From Synechococcus sp. CBW1004 (GTDB lineage Bacteria > Cyanobacteriota > Cyanobacteriia > PCC-6307 > Cyanobiaceae): a stretch of 64,000 bases of DNA. Below are positions 24,377-34,549 of this stretch, in pieces (the first letter of the stretch is position 1; each line of letters opens with the position of its first letter). Both the position numbers and the translations under genes were made by a program. The notes below the pieces were generated by a model that worked only from the letters and a program-made list of their open reading frames with translations, made no database searches and was not told where the DNA came from. Where the stretch lies: assembly GCF_015840715.1 (NCBI RefSeq), contig NZ_CP060397.1:3554686-3618685 (forward strand), in the 5' to 3' direction.

Positions 24377-26605
24377 ATGTCGATGGCTGAGCACCGGCCC
24401 GGTATCCATCGCCGCACCCTGTTGCTGCAGCTTCTGGGCCTCGGCGCGGCGACCCTCTCCTCCCGGGTGCTGGCAGATCCCCAGGCCCAGCCGGCATCCC
24501 CCACGCGAGCCCGGGGTGCTGCGGGCCTGGATGCCCTGCCTTTTGAACCTCTGCGAGGACCCATCCCCCTGCCCAGTGATGGGATGAGCGCCGCCGAGCA
24601 GCGGCGCACCTATGCCCGCGTCACCCTCCAGGACGCCGTCCTGGTGCCGGAGGGTTTTCGCAGCGACCTGGTGCTGCAGTGGGGCGATCGGCTGGGTGAG
24701 GGCCATTTCGGCTTCAACAACGATTACATCGCCCTCACCCCCCTCGATGGCGAGCGGGCGCTGCTGACGGTCAACTTCGAGTACATCAGCACCCGGCCCT
24801 GGTGCGCGGGGTACGCCACGGTCATGGGACGCCAGCTGCCCTTCGCGGCGCTGCAGAAGCTTCTGGCCAGCCGGGGCGGCCGTGTGGATGCACTGGCTCT
24901 GGCGGCCGACGATCCACTGCACGCGCCACTACTTGCGGTGGCGACGGCGGCGATGGAGGACCTGGGTGTCGGTGTCGCCGAACTCGCGCTCCTGCCGGAC
25001 GGAGCCTGGCGCCACGAGGGCGGCCGCTTCGACCGGCGCCTCACCGGTCTGAGCGGCTGGCACCGGCCGGCGGAACGGCTCCGCACCACGGGGCCTGCCA
25101 CCGCGGTGTTCCGCCGTCGCCACCGCCTCGGTTACGACGACGGTCTCGGCGAGCAGGTGATCGGCACCTTCGCCAACTGCGCCGGTGGCCAGACCCCCTG
25201 GGGCACGGTGCTCTCGGCTGAGGAGAACATCCAGAGCCATGTGGTGGAGCCGGTGTATGCCGATGGCAGCTCACCCTCGCCGTCCCTGCGCCCGTTCCGC
25301 TTCGATGGCGAGCGGCTCGAGGGGCTCGGCAATCCCTTTGGCCTGGCCGGCAACAAATACGGCTGGATGGTGGAACTCGACCCCCGCAGGCCGGAGCGGC
25401 CGGCGCTGAAGCACACGGCCCTCGGCCGCTTCCGCCATGAGGCGGTGGCCGTGCGGGCCAACGCCGGTGAACCGCTGGTGGTGTATTCCGGCTGTGATCG
25501 CCATGGCGGCCACCTCTACCGATACGTCAGCGAGGAGCCGGTGCGTGATCCGCTCGATCCGGCCAACTCGCGCCACCTCGAGCGGGGCCGGCTCGAGGTG
25601 GCCCGCTTCTCCCCCGATGGCAGCGGCATCTGGATTCCCCTGCTGCCGCAGACGGTGGTCGACCCCCTGTCGCCGGCGCACTTCGAAGCCTATGAGCTGC
25701 CGGCGTTGCTGCCGCTGCCCCACAGCGACCGCAGCCTCGCCGGCGCGGAGCTGTTGCGCGGCGAGGACGCGTGGCGGGCCTACCGACAGCGGTTCCGCAC
25801 CCTCGCCGACCTCTACCCCGGCACCGGTGACGAGCAGCTCGGCGCGATCCTGATCGACGCCCACCTCGCCGCCAACGCCGCCGGGGCGACGCCGACGGCA
25901 CGCCCGGAGGACACCGAGCTGGATCCGCGCACCGGGGATCTGCTGATCACCTTCACCGCCGCTGGATCCGATGGGGAGGGACAGGCCGATCCGGCGATCT
26001 TCCGCGGCCCTGGGGGCCAGAGTCGCTGGCCCTATGGCTGGCTGATGCGGTTGCAGGACGATCCCGCCCGGATGGACCGCGGCGGTGGCGGGTTCCGCTG
26101 GCGTCTGGTGGCCACCGGCGGTACCCCCTGGGAGGGGGGCATGGGCTTCGCCAACCCCGACAACCTGGCGGTCGACCGCGGCGGCAACGTCTGGATGGTG
26201 ACCGACCGCGCCGCCGTCAACGGCAGTTCCGATGTGTTCGGCAACAACAGCTGCTGGGTGTTTCCGGCCACGGGGACGGCCGCCGGCGATGCGCTGCTGT
26301 TCGCCACCGGCCCGATGGAGTGTGAGCTCACGGGCCCCTGCTTTGATTCGCGCGAGTCCACCCTCTTCCTCGCGGTCCAGCATCCCGGGGAGGACAACGC
26401 CGTGCACCAGGTCGGCCAGGAGGAGTTGCAGAGCTACCGCCTCCAGGACCGGGACGGTGGCGGTTTCGAGCAGCTCCGGCGGCTGCCTCTGGGGTCGAAC
26501 TGGCCCTCCACGGAACCGGGACGGATCCCGAGGCCTGGGGTGGTGGCGATCCGCCGCCAGGATGGGGGCCCCCTGCTGGCTTCCACCAGGGGGCGCAAGG
26601 GTTGA
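24377..26605 (+). CDS. phoX: PhoX-type alkaline phosphatase
   Basis: 742-residue PhoX (DUF839) phosphatase that frees phosphate from organic esters outside the cytoplasm. The N-terminus has a twin-arginine signal (R12-R13, then hydrophobic Leu-Leu-Leu-Gln-Leu-Leu-Gly-Leu-Gly-Ala-Ala). Family motifs include Gly-Phe-Asn-Asn-Asp-Tyr, Asn-Phe-Glu-Tyr, Cys-Ala-Gly-Gly-Gln-Thr-Pro-Trp-Gly-Thr-Val-Leu-Ser-Ala-Glu-Glu-Asn, Pro-Asp-Asn-Leu and a late Asn-Asn-Ser-Cys-Trp-Val-Phe. PhoX uses iron and calcium at its active site in characterised members. Only a weak Pho-like CTTAGGGG is seen upstream. It completes the Pho regulon genes in this window. Confidence 0.92.
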   Translation: MSMAEHRPGIHRRTLLLQLLGLGAATLSSRVLADPQAQPASPTRARGAAGLDALPFEPLRGPIPLPSDGMSAAEQRRTYARVTLQDAVLVPEGFRSDLVLQWGDRLGEGHFGFNNDYIALTPLDGERALLTVNFEYISTRPWCAGYATVMGRQLPFAALQKLLASRGGRVDALALAADDPLHAPLLAVATAAMEDLGVGVAELALLPDGAWRHEGGRFDRRLTGLSGWHRPAERLRTTGPATAVFRRRHRLGYDDGLGEQVIGTFANCAGGQTPWGTVLSAEENIQSHVVEPVYADGSSPSPSLRPFRFDGERLEGLGNPFGLAGNKYGWMVELDPRRPERPALKHTALGRFRHEAVAVRANAGEPLVVYSGCDRHGGHLYRYVSEEPVRDPLDPANSRHLERGRLEVARFSPDGSGIWIPLLPQTVVDPLSPAHFEAYELPALLPLPHSDRSLAGAELLRGEDAWRAYRQRFRTLADLYPGTGDEQLGAILIDAHLAANAAGATPTARPEDTELDPRTGDLLITFTAAGSDGEGQADPAIFRGPGGQSRWPYGWLMRLQDDPARMDRGGGGFRWRLVATGGTPWEGGMGFANPDNLAVDRGGNVWMVTDRAAVNGSSDVFGNNSCWVFPATGTAAGDALLFATGPMECELTGPCFDSRESTLFLAVQHPGEDNAVHQVGQEELQSYRLQDRDGGGFEQLRRLPLGSNWPSTEPGRIPRPGVVAIRRQDGGPLLASTRGRKG

Positions 26606-26674
26606 GCGTGTGGATGTCGTCTGGTTGAAGCGGGCTCGGTGCCCCGTCGCCGGGGCACCACTGGGCCGTTCCGG

Positions 26675-28591
26675 ATGAGCGCAGGGATGGGGCAGGAGGA
26701 AGCGCCGGTTCTGGTCTGCGGGTTGGGGCTCTTCGGGCAGGTAGTGCTCGCACGCCTGCGGCCCTTCGGGGTGCCGCTGCGGTTGCTCGATCGCTGCGTG
26801 CCGGACTGGGGCAGCCCCGGACTGGAGGCGGCATTGAGTCAGTGCCTGACGCTGGGCGACATGCGCAAGTCCCATGTCCTGCGTCAGGCGCAGGCCGAGC
26901 GGGCGCGCGCCGTGTTGCTGCTCAGTTCGGACAGTGGCGTCAACATCGAAGCGGCGCTGCAGGTGCGCCTGCTCAATCCGGATGCGGAGATCGTGATTCG
27001 CTCAAGCAGTGATCTCGACCGATTGGGATCTCTGCTCGAGCAGCGGTTGCCGGGCCTGGCGGTGGTGAATCCGCTGCAGCTGAGTGCTGGTGCCCTTGTG
27101 CAGGCGCTGCGCCCCGGCCCACAGCTGGCCCGCTTCGAGGCCAACGGCGAGGCCTTCGAGGTGCGCGACATTCCCCTGGAAGACCATCGCTTTCAGCGCC
27201 CCGTGCGGCTGGAGGAGGGCGGGCCATCTCTTGTGGTGATGCCGCGCACGTTCTATTCCCCACGGCCGGATCGCCCCCCCAGCCGGCGCCATGCCACCGT
27301 CTCCGCCTTGGTCAGCCTCCTGCGCAGGCAGCGGGCCCATGGGCGTCGCCTGTGGCTGTGGTTCCGGTCCCGCAGCCGTCTTCAGATGGCGCTGCTGATG
27401 ACGGTGCCGGCGATGGCGGTGATCGGTATTCCCCTGTTCGCCGCCCGTGGCAGCTGGGTGCAGGGACTGTTCGTGATGGCGGCTCTGCTCAAGGGCGACT
27501 ACATCGATCCCACCAACGTGGTGCTGGGGGCGGGAGGGGGACCGCACGACGATGACGCGGCACTGGTGCTGGGCACCCTGCTTTATTCGCTGGTGGGAAC
27601 GCTGCTCAGCTCGGCGCTGGTGGCCGTGATCCTCGATCAGTTGCTGTTGCAACGCCTGGGGGTGCGGCGAGGCCGCCGCCTGCCCCGTGCGGCCGAGCCG
27701 ATCCTGCTGGTGGGCGGCGGTCCCCTGGCCAGCCAGGTCTCGGCGATCCTGCGCCGCGAACGCCATGTGGTGGTGCGCGTGGAGGCAGGCGAAAGCGAGC
27801 GCCGTGAGGACGGCGACGCGATCGCCCTGGCCAGCCTCCAGCAGGCGGAAGCCCTTCTGCAGAACGTCCGGGTGCGTGGCGTCGCCCTGCTGTCCGGCCA
27901 GCTGCTCACCGATCTGCAGAACACCCTTCAGTTGCAGGCCCTCTGGCCTGAAGCCCGCTTTGCCCTGCTGGCCCATCGCGAGGCGGCGGGGGAGGGATTG
28001 GGTGACCTGCTCGGAGGGGCCAGCCTGATCTCGCCCACGGAGCTGGGCGCCGAGGTGGCCGTCGCCACCGCCTTCGGCGAACGGGTGGAAGGGGTGTGGC
28101 GGATCCGCGGCCAGAACCTGCTGCAGGTGCGTTACCGGCTGAGCGCCGACGACACCCTGGTCGGTCACACGGTGTCCCGGCTGGATCATGGATACGGCCT
28201 GACCGTGCTGTCGCTTTGGCGTCATGGACAGCCCCGACCGCTGGCCATGCCCTCTGCGGGCACGGTCGTCGCGGCGGGGGATCAGCTGGTGGTGCTGGCC
28301 GGCCTGGAGGCCCTGCGCCGGGTCGAGCAGGGCCGGATCCGGCCGCCGGCCTGGGAGATCGCGTTCCAGCTCCCCGATTCGCTGGGATCGGATCAGACCC
28401 TGACGCTGCGTCAGATCCTGGCCCGGCAGCTGGGGGTGGCGCCGGCCGAGGCTGCAGCTCTGATGGGCGATATGCGCCGCCTGCGTCTGGCGGTGGATCC
28501 CGACTGCGGTGCGTTGCTGCAGCGGGATCTGCAGCACCAGGGCATCAGCGCCCAGCTGGAGCCTGTCGCTGACGCCCCCGCCCCCGGTTGA
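26675..28591 (+). CDS. Two-RCK (TrkA-N) membrane protein, putative ion channel or transporter regulator
   Basis: 638-residue protein with an unusual order. A first Rossmann TrkA-N/RCK domain (about 10-140, Val-Cys-Gly-Leu-Gly-Leu-Phe-Gly) is followed by a membrane part at about 235-330 with two or three helices. A second TrkA-N domain begins at about 345 (Leu-Leu-Val-Gly-Gly-Gly-Pro-Leu-Ala), and a TrkA-C-like region covers about 475-565. The membrane part has no Thr-Val-Gly-Tyr-Gly potassium filter that I can find. The start could be ATG 26639, 26675 or 26687. Cyanobacteria carry related NAD-binding 'TrkA-N' proteins of unknown transport role. Ligand and ion are unknown. Confidence 0.72.
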   Translation: MSAGMGQEEAPVLVCGLGLFGQVVLARLRPFGVPLRLLDRCVPDWGSPGLEAALSQCLTLGDMRKSHVLRQAQAERARAVLLLSSDSGVNIEAALQVRLLNPDAEIVIRSSSDLDRLGSLLEQRLPGLAVVNPLQLSAGALVQALRPGPQLARFEANGEAFEVRDIPLEDHRFQRPVRLEEGGPSLVVMPRTFYSPRPDRPPSRRHATVSALVSLLRRQRAHGRRLWLWFRSRSRLQMALLMTVPAMAVIGIPLFAARGSWVQGLFVMAALLKGDYIDPTNVVLGAGGGPHDDDAALVLGTLLYSLVGTLLSSALVAVILDQLLLQRLGVRRGRRLPRAAEPILLVGGGPLASQVSAILRRERHVVVRVEAGESERREDGDAIALASLQQAEALLQNVRVRGVALLSGQLLTDLQNTLQLQALWPEARFALLAHREAAGEGLGDLLGGASLISPTELGAEVAVATAFGERVEGVWRIRGQNLLQVRYRLSADDTLVGHTVSRLDHGYGLTVLSLWRHGQPRPLAMPSAGTVVAAGDQLVVLAGLEALRRVEQGRIRPPAWEIAFQLPDSLGSDQTLTLRQILARQLGVAPAEAAALMGDMRRLRLAVDPDCGALLQRDLQHQGISAQLEPVADAPAPG

Positions 28592-28647
28592 GTCGCCTCG
28601 CCCGATGGCAGGCCATCGGATCGGGCCGCCACGCCTAACGTTTTGCC

Positions 28648-28974
28648 ATGGCCGATCCCATCCCACCCGGTGATGCCGCTGCCCTGCTGGAGTCGGTGCT
28701 CGGGCCCCTGCTCGACGATTTCTCCAGCTCCTTCGAGCGCGGCCTCAAGCTGCTCGAGGCCTGCCCCGATGCGGTGATGGGCGCCGAGGCCCGTGAGGCG
28801 ATGCGCCACCGCCTGCTGGAAGCCCGGGCCCAGTTGCGTGCCGCCCGGGCGCTGAGGGCGGCGGCCCCCTCCCCGATGGCGCTGGAGATGGCCACGATCA
28901 CCCCCTGGCATGAGCTGCTCGTGGAGGTGTGGTCGCTGTCGGCGGCGCTACGGGCGGCGGGGATCAGCGTCTGA
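28648..28974 (+). CDS. DUF2605 family protein
   Basis: 108-residue helical protein. Characteristic segments are Leu-Leu-Glu-Ser-Val-Leu-Gly-Pro-Leu-Leu-Asp-Asp-Phe, the Trp-His-Glu-Leu-Leu-Val-Glu-Val-Trp and a run of alanine/leucine helices between. These match the cyanobacterial DUF2605 family of unknown role. No membrane segment is obvious. It precedes aroA on the same strand with a 73-base gap. Confidence 0.75.
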   Translation: MADPIPPGDAAALLESVLGPLLDDFSSSFERGLKLLEACPDAVMGAEAREAMRHRLLEARAQLRAARALRAAAPSPMALEMATITPWHELLVEVWSLSAALRAAGISV

Positions 28975-29047
28975 GCTGGATACGCAGGTCACCACGGGGC
29001 GCCCGGCCAGCGCCTCCATAGGATCCCCCCACCCTTGCCCCTGAGGC

Positions 29048-30394
29048 GTGAGCAGCCCTGCCACCCTGACGCCGCAGAGCGGCTCCCTGCCGTCCGAGCA
29101 GCTCCTGCCGGGGGGTGGTCGACTGAGCGGATCGGTGCGGGTGCCGGGCGACAAGTCGATCTCCCACCGTGCCCTGCTGTTCGGCGCCATCGCCGAGGGC
29201 GAGACGCGCATCGAGGGTCTGCTGCCGGCGGAGGATCCGCTGAGCACCGCCGCCTGCCTGCGGGCGATGGGGGTGGAGGTCTCCGAGATCGTGGCCGGCC
29301 AGCCGGTGTGGGTGCGCGGCGTTGGCCTCGATGGCTTCCGGGAGCCGGAGAATGTGCTCGACTGCGGCAACTCCGGCACCACGATGCGGCTGATGCTCGG
29401 CCTGCTGGCCGGGCGGGCTGGGCGCCATTTCGTGCTCAGCGGTGATGCCTCGCTGCGGCGCCGGCCGATGCGTCGCGTCGGTGGGCCGCTCGGCGAGATG
29501 GGCGCCTCGATCCATGGCCGCCAGGGCGGCAATCTGGCGCCGCTGGCGATCGAGGGGCAGAGCCTGCGTGGGGCCACGATCCGTACGCCGGTGGCCTCCG
29601 CCCAGGTGAAGAGCGCCCTTCTGCTGGCGGCCCTCACCGCCGGTGGCCCCACCACCGTGATCGAGCCGCACCTGTCGCGCGATCACAGCGAGCGGATGCT
29701 GCGCGCCTTCGGCGCCGATCTGCGCGTCGAAGCCCCCGAAGGCACCACGGTGACGGTGCACCCCGGGCCGTCTCTGCGTGGCCAGGAGGTGGTGGTGCCG
29801 GGCGACATCAGCTCGGCGGCCTTCTGGCTGGTCGCCGCCGCGATCACTCCCGGCAGCGACCTCACCATTGAGAACGTGGGCCTCAATCCCAGCCGTACCG
29901 GCATCCTCGAGGTGCTCGAGGCCATGGGTGCCCGCGTCGAGATCCTCAATCGCCGCGATGTGGCCGGCGAACCGGTGGGTGATCTGCGTGCCCAGCACGG
30001 CGCGCTGCGGCCGTTCACGATCGGCGGCGAGCTGATCCCCCGGCTCGTCGATGAGATCCCGATCCTGGCGGTGGCCGCCTGCTGCGCCGAAGGCGTCAGC
30101 CGCATCAGCGATGCCGCCGAGCTGCGCGTCAAGGAGACCGACCGGCTGGCGGTGATGGCCCGCCAGCTGGGGGCGATGGGCGCCCGCCTCCAGGAGCACC
30201 CCGATGGCCTCACGATCGAAGGCATCACCCCCCTGAAGGCCGCCACGGTGGACAGCGAGACCGATCACCGGGTGGCGATGAGCCTGGCGGTGGCCTCGCT
30301 GGTGGCCACAGGCGACACCGTGCTGCACGACCCGGGCGCCGCCGCCGTGTCCTATCCCGGCTTCTGGGACGACCTCAGTCGTCTGCGTGTCTGA
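29048..30394 (+). CDS. aroA: 3-phosphoshikimate 1-carboxyvinyltransferase (EPSP synthase)
   Basis: 448-residue shikimate-pathway enzyme that joins shikimate 3-phosphate and phosphoenolpyruvate. Motifs include [10 protein letters not shown] (about 35-44), [22 protein letters not shown], and Arg-Val-Lys-Glu-Thr-Asp-Arg. The Gly-Asp-x-Ser-Leu-x-x-Arg-Pro-Met form is that of the class II type common in cyanobacteria and Gram-positives. GTG start. Its end overlaps the next gene by eight bases, so translation is likely coupled. Confidence 0.96.
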   Translation: MSSPATLTPQSGSLPSEQLLPGGGRLSGSVRVPGDKSISHRALLFGAIAEGETRIEGLLPAEDPLSTAACLRAMGVEVSEIVAGQPVWVRGVGLDGFREPENVLDCGNSGTTMRLMLGLLAGRAGRHFVLSGDASLRRRPMRRVGGPLGEMGASIHGRQGGNLAPLAIEGQSLRGATIRTPVASAQVKSALLLAALTAGGPTTVIEPHLSRDHSERMLRAFGADLRVEAPEGTTVTVHPGPSLRGQEVVVPGDISSAAFWLVAAAITPGSDLTIENVGLNPSRTGILEVLEAMGARVEILNRRDVAGEPVGDLRAQHGALRPFTIGGELIPRLVDEIPILAVAACCAEGVSRISDAAELRVKETDRLAVMARQLGAMGARLQEHPDGLTIEGITPLKAATVDSETDHRVAMSLAVASLVATGDTVLHDPGAAAVSYPGFWDDLSRLRV

Positions 30395-31403
30395 TGGCAC
30401 CCTCCCCGCCTCGCCGGGCCAGGGTCTGACGATCCGCCGCGGCGGCGATGGCAGCTTCAGCCTCTGGAGCGAGGCGTTCCGCGAGGGGTTCCACAGCGGC
30501 CGCGGCGCCCGGCGCGAGGCCGAGGAAACGTTTCTGATCCCATCCGAACTGGAGCGGTTTCCACCCGGCCGCACGATCCGGGTGCTGGAGGTCTGTGTCG
30601 GCACCGGATCGAATCTGGCGGTGCTGCTCGAGGCCTGTGCCTCCCGGGGCCTGCCGCTCGACTGGGTCGGCCTGGAGCTCGCTGCCGAACCGCTGCAGCT
30701 GGCTCTGGGAGACCCTGCCTTCCGCGCGTCCTGGCCTCCGGCGACGCTGACGGTGCTCCAGGAGCTGCTGCAGCGGGGCCGTTGGCAGGCCGCCGTCTGC
30801 GGTGCCCCTGGCAGCGACAGGCACAGCGATGCATGCGCCGGCGACCAGCCCAGCGGCCCTGATCCTGGTTGCGTCAGCCATGGCCGCATGGTCTGGGGGG
30901 ATGCCCGTCAGACGCTGCGGCAGCTGCGGGTGGAAGGCTGCGGCCGGTTTGATCTGATCTGGCATGACGCCTTCTCGCCCCAGCGCTGCCCCCAGCTCTG
31001 GAGCGTCGAGTTCCTCACGCAGCTGACCGGCCTGCTGGGGCCTGAGGGCCGCTGGCTCAGCTACTGCTCGGCCGCGGCGGTGCGCGAGACCCTGCAGCTG
31101 GCCGGGCTGCAGCTGGCGGCTCTGCCCACCCCCGAGCAGCGGAACGACTCCGCCAGGGCCTGGAGCGGTGGCACCGTCGCCAGCCCCGGCCCCTTACCGG
31201 CCTGCGCCCTGTGGCGAGCCCTCAGCCCCATGGAGCAGGAGCACCTGGCCAGCGGCGCCGGCGAGCCCTACCGCGACCCGACCGGGACGGGCACGGCGGA
31301 GGAGATCCTGGCGAACCGCCGCCTGGCCCAGGCCAAGGCGCTGGCCACCGGAAGCCGTTGCTCCAGCAGCGCCTGGCGGCGGCGCTGGGGGGTGGAGCGG
31401 TAG
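30387..31403 (+). CDS. MnmD-like (DUF752) tRNA methyltransferase-family protein
   Basis: 338-residue protein related to MnmD, the methyltransferase half of MnmC, which completes the mnm5s2U wobble modification of tRNA. The SAM loop is [11 protein letters not shown] (about 69-79), and the family signature is [14 protein letters not shown]. A cysteine-rich insert (about 140-165) separates these. The C-terminal tail of about 70 residues is polar and varies between strains. No oxidase half is fused. GTG start inside the end of aroA. Confidence 0.8.
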   Translation: MSDGTLPASPGQGLTIRRGGDGSFSLWSEAFREGFHSGRGARREAEETFLIPSELERFPPGRTIRVLEVCVGTGSNLAVLLEACASRGLPLDWVGLELAAEPLQLALGDPAFRASWPPATLTVLQELLQRGRWQAAVCGAPGSDRHSDACAGDQPSGPDPGCVSHGRMVWGDARQTLRQLRVEGCGRFDLIWHDAFSPQRCPQLWSVEFLTQLTGLLGPEGRWLSYCSAAAVRETLQLAGLQLAALPTPEQRNDSARAWSGGTVASPGPLPACALWRALSPMEQEHLASGAGEPYRDPTGTGTAEEILANRRLAQAKALATGSRCSSSAWRRRWGVER

Positions 31404-31410
31404 GGCGCCG

Positions 31411-31437
31411 CCAGTGCCAGTGCCAGTGCCAGTGCCA
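31411..31437. repeat. Hexanucleotide microsatellite (CCAGTG)4-CCA
   Basis: Four perfect CCAGTG units plus CCA lie just past the MnmD-like stop codon in a 191-base non-coding spacer. It is too short to be more than a slippage-prone tract. Confidence 0.85.
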
Positions 31438-31594
31438 CCGAGGCACGCAGCCCGGAGCGGGTCTCACCGCCCAGGCGAGTGTCGATCGGGCCGACCTCCA
31501 TCGCCGCATCAGCTGGCCCCCTTGCCTGGTGGATGCTCGCGACCCTCTTCCAGGGGGAGGATGTCACTTGATCTGGCCTCTGCACCGACGACCT

Positions 31595-32191
31595 TCAGCC
31601 ATCGCGGGAGGTCTGGGTGCCGCCAGGTGGATTCAGGCGCATCGACTCGATGATCCACCAGCCGAGAAGGCTCTGCCGCAGGCGGACCGTGACCGTGCCG
31701 CCTGGTTGCCAATCGGTGAACAGGCGGGTTCTCGTGATGAACACCTCCTGGTCCAGCCCCCGCCAGGAGGTGGTCTCCAGGCGATTGTGCGGCGCTGATC
31801 CTTCTCTGCGAATCCAGCGATTGCTGAGGATCCGCGCCTCCACAACCGCACTGCCGCTGTTCTTCGGCAGCTTCGTGGCAGCCACGCCGAATGAACACAG
31901 CAGACTGGTGATCCCCAGCAGCGCCGCCAGGGCCCAGGCGAACAGGCCTGCCCCTGCCCAGCCCCTGTCGCGGTCTGATTGTTTCAGTGCCTGCTGGCGC
32001 CGCTGCAACGGTTGCAGATAAGGACGCGATACCAGAAGCGTCAGCAGGATCAGGATGGCCAGATCCCACCAGCGATCAGGCTGACCACTCGCCAGGTGGA
32101 GCGTCTGATGGGCCAGGGTCCGCTGCAGGGCCACGACCCCGCAGGTCAGCACGATGGCATAGAGAAACCGAGCCCGGTTCCAGCTCGTCAT
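31595..32191 (-). CDS. Hypothetical membrane protein
   Basis: 198 residues with three hydrophobic segments: about 8-25, 43-56 and 82-102. The C-terminal soluble half contains Val-Phe-Ile-Thr-Arg-Thr-Arg and Trp-Trp-Ile-Ile-Glu-Ser-Met-Arg. I do not recognise a family. It converges with the MnmD-like gene and is divergent from glmU across 226 bases that show nothing special. Composition looks native. Confidence 0.6.
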   Translation of the reverse strand: MTSWNRARFLYAIVLTCGVVALQRTLAHQTLHLASGQPDRWWDLAILILLTLLVSRPYLQPLQRRQQALKQSDRDRGWAGAGLFAWALAALLGITSLLCSFGVAATKLPKNSGSAVVEARILSNRWIRREGSAPHNRLETTSWRGLDQEVFITRTRLFTDWQPGGTVTVRLRQSLLGWWIIESMRLNPPGGTQTSRDG

Positions 32192-32417
32192 CGCGCCGAT
32201 TCACAGCCAGCGGGTTGCTGCATTCTGAATTGCGAACCCCATCCAGTCGCGCGGCACCGTCTTTGTCTGAGGCCCGGATCGCAGAGGCCTCGCGACAGCG
32301 GCCGGCCGATCCCGACCCTCCCGCAGACGAGCAGCGACCGTCACGTCCCGCGCCGATCCTTGCAGCGGGAACCCTCGCCGGAGCCCGGTAGATTCCCGCC
32401 CAGCCGCCGTCGCCTGC

Positions 32418-33767
32418 ATGCTCGCCGTTGCCGTTCTGGCCGCCGGGAAGGGCACCCGCATGAAGAGCGACCTGCCCAAGGTGCTGCAGCCCCTGGCCGG
32501 TTCCACCCTGGTGGAACGGGTGCTGCAGAGCTGCGAGCAGCTCAGCCCCGAGCGGCGACTGCTGATCGTCGGCCACCAGGCGGAGCGGGTGGAGCAGTCC
32601 CTGGCGGCCCACGGCGGCCTGGAGTTCGTGCTGCAGGCCCCCCAGAACGGCACCGGCCACGCCGTCCAGCAGCTGCTCGAGCCCCTGGCCGGTTTCCAGG
32701 GAGATCTGCTGGTCCTCAACGGTGATGTGCCCCTGCTGCGCGAGCAGACGATTCATGACCTGCTGGAGCGCCACCGCCGCAGCGGTGCCGCCGTCACCCT
32801 GCTCACCGCCCGCCTTGCCGATCCCACCGGCTATGGCCGGGTCTTCGCCGATGCCGAGGGTCGCGTCAGCGGCATCGTCGAGCACCGCGACTGCAGCGAA
32901 GCCCAGCGTCGCAATGACCTGATCAATGCCGGCATCTACTGCTTCTCCTGGCCGGCTCTGGCGCGGGTGCTGCCGGAGCTGCGCAGCGACAATGATCAGG
33001 GAGAGCTGTACCTCACCGATACGGTGGCGATGCTGCAGCCGGCCATGCATGTCGAGGTGGCCGATGCGGAGGAGATCAGCGGCATCAACGACCGCATCCA
33101 GCTGGCCGAGTGCGAGGCGGTGATTCAGGACCGTCTGCGCCGCCATTGGATGTGCGAGGGTGTCACCTTCGTCGACCCCGCCAGCTGCACCCTCAGCGAC
33201 GGCACCCGCTTCGGCCGCGACGTCGTGGTGGAGCCCCAGTGCCATTTCCGCGGTGAGACGGTGATCGGCGACGGCTGCCGCATCGGCCCCGGCTGCCTGA
33301 TCGAGAACAGCACGCTGGCCGAGAACGTCGAGGTGCTTCATTCGGTGCTGCGCGACGTGACGGTGGAGCGGGGCTGCACGGTGGGGCCCTTCGCCCAGCT
33401 CCGCGCCGGAGCCCACCTCGGGGCCGAGGTGCGCATCGGCAACTTCGTCGAGGTGAAGAACAGCCGCCTGGCCGCCGGCGTCAAGGCCAATCACCTCACC
33501 TATCTGGGCGATGCCGATCTGGGGGCGGGCGTGAATGTCGGAGCGGGCACGATCACGGCGAACTACGACGGCGTGCGCAAGCACCGCACCGTCATCGGTG
33601 CCGGCAGCAAGACCGGTGCCAACTGCACGCTGGTGGCCCCGATCACGGTGGGCGAACAGGTGACGATCGGCGCCGGCTCCACCCTCACCAGGGATGTGCC
33701 TTCCGGATCCCTGGCCCTGGGCCGCGCTCGTCAGCTGGTGAAGGAGAACTGGCCGGGGCCGCGCTGA
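32418..33767 (+). CDS. glmU: Bifunctional N-acetylglucosamine-1-phosphate uridyltransferase / glucosamine-1-phosphate acetyltransferase
   Basis: 449-residue GlmU that makes UDP-GlcNAc for peptidoglycan and envelope glycans. The uridyltransferase domain opens with [12 protein letters not shown] (about 5-16) and has Asn-Gly-Asp-Val-Pro-Leu-Leu. The C-terminal half is a left-handed beta-helix of hexapeptides, with Asn-Tyr-Asp-Gly-Val and Lys-Thr-Gly-Ala-Asn-Cys from the acetyltransferase site. Length is normal. ATG start. Confidence 0.97.
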   Translation: MLAVAVLAAGKGTRMKSDLPKVLQPLAGSTLVERVLQSCEQLSPERRLLIVGHQAERVEQSLAAHGGLEFVLQAPQNGTGHAVQQLLEPLAGFQGDLLVLNGDVPLLREQTIHDLLERHRRSGAAVTLLTARLADPTGYGRVFADAEGRVSGIVEHRDCSEAQRRNDLINAGIYCFSWPALARVLPELRSDNDQGELYLTDTVAMLQPAMHVEVADAEEISGINDRIQLAECEAVIQDRLRRHWMCEGVTFVDPASCTLSDGTRFGRDVVVEPQCHFRGETVIGDGCRIGPGCLIENSTLAENVEVLHSVLRDVTVERGCTVGPFAQLRAGAHLGAEVRIGNFVEVKNSRLAAGVKANHLTYLGDADLGAGVNVGAGTITANYDGVRKHRTVIGAGSKTGANCTLVAPITVGEQVTIGAGSTLTRDVPSGSLALGRARQLVKENWPGPR

Positions 33768-33825
33768 GCCCCACTCGACCGGCCGCCGGCAGCCGCCCCG
33801 GATCTCCCCGCTGGGTTGATGCCCC

Positions 33826-34488
33826 TCAGCTGCCCGGATCCAGAGGCAGGTTCAGCTCGCGCCGCCAGTCCTCCACCGTTCGCTCCCAGCCCTCCTCCAG
33901 TCGGGCGGCGATCACGAGCTCGGCCTGGAGGCCCAGCTGGAATCCGCGGGCCAGGGCGCTGAGCAGCGGTTCGAGCGGCTCGTCGTCCTGCAGCGCCTTG
34001 AGCATGCCGCCGAAGATCAGCATCACCGCCAGGGGAGAGCGGTTCTGGGCCAGGTTGAAGGCCTGCAGGCCCAGTTCACCGGGGCCGTCGATCCCGAACC
34101 CGGTGAGCACATGCACGATGTCGTGGGTTTCGCGCAGGCGATGGGTGATGAAGTCAGCCGGGCCCTTGATCGGCCGCGGATCGATCAGGCTCTCGGGCGT
34201 GATCCCCAGGCTGCGCAGCTGGTTGGCGTAGGTGTGGCCGAGAGTGCCGGGCGGCATCTGGGCCAGGGCCTCCAGATCGATCGGGGCGGGCCGCCAGTGT
34301 TCGGCCACCAGCGCTGCCATGGCGGGATGTTCGAGCAGATGCCGCTGCATCTGGGTGGAGAGGGGGCTGTCCTTGAGGCTTCCCGCTACCGCGAAGACGC
34401 TCTCCAGCGAATCGGGGTTCTGCAGGAAGCGCGACAGGCCGGCCACCAGCCGCAGGGACTGCAGCTTCTGCTGAAGGTTGATCCGCAT
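33826..34488 (-). CDS. COQ4 family protein
   Basis: 220-residue protein with the COQ4 metal motif His-Asp-Ile-Val-His, eleven residues, then Glu (in Gly-Pro-Gly-Glu). It also has Arg-Pro-Ile-Lys and Ala-Phe-Asn-Leu-Ala-Gln-Asn. In eukaryotes and some bacteria COQ4 acts in ubiquinone synthesis. Cyanobacteria make plastoquinone, so the exact step here is unknown. ATG 34488 starts the conserved part. It follows murF by 61 bases on the same strand. Confidence 0.8.
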   Translation of the reverse strand: MRINLQQKLQSLRLVAGLSRFLQNPDSLESVFAVAGSLKDSPLSTQMQRHLLEHPAMAALVAEHWRPAPIDLEALAQMPPGTLGHTYANQLRSLGITPESLIDPRPIKGPADFITHRLRETHDIVHVLTGFGIDGPGELGLQAFNLAQNRSPLAVMLIFGGMLKALQDDEPLEPLLSALARGFQLGLQAELVIAARLEEGWERTVEDWRRELNLPLDPGS

Positions 34489-34549
34489 CGGGCTATCCGC
34501 GACCGGAACCAGCCTGGCGGCGGCAGCCGCTCGGTGGCAACGCCGGCGC

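Noticed and set aside
25271..26875. Long minus-strand open frame over phoX
   Set aside because: Antisense shadow with no domain similarity.
27002..28666. Long minus-strand open frame over the two-RCK gene
   Set aside because: Antisense shadow; the plus-strand protein has recognisable domains.
31411..31437. CCAGTG microsatellite as a phase-variation switch
   Set aside because: It lies outside coding sequence and after the stop codon, so unit changes cannot alter a reading frame; too short for a firm claim.
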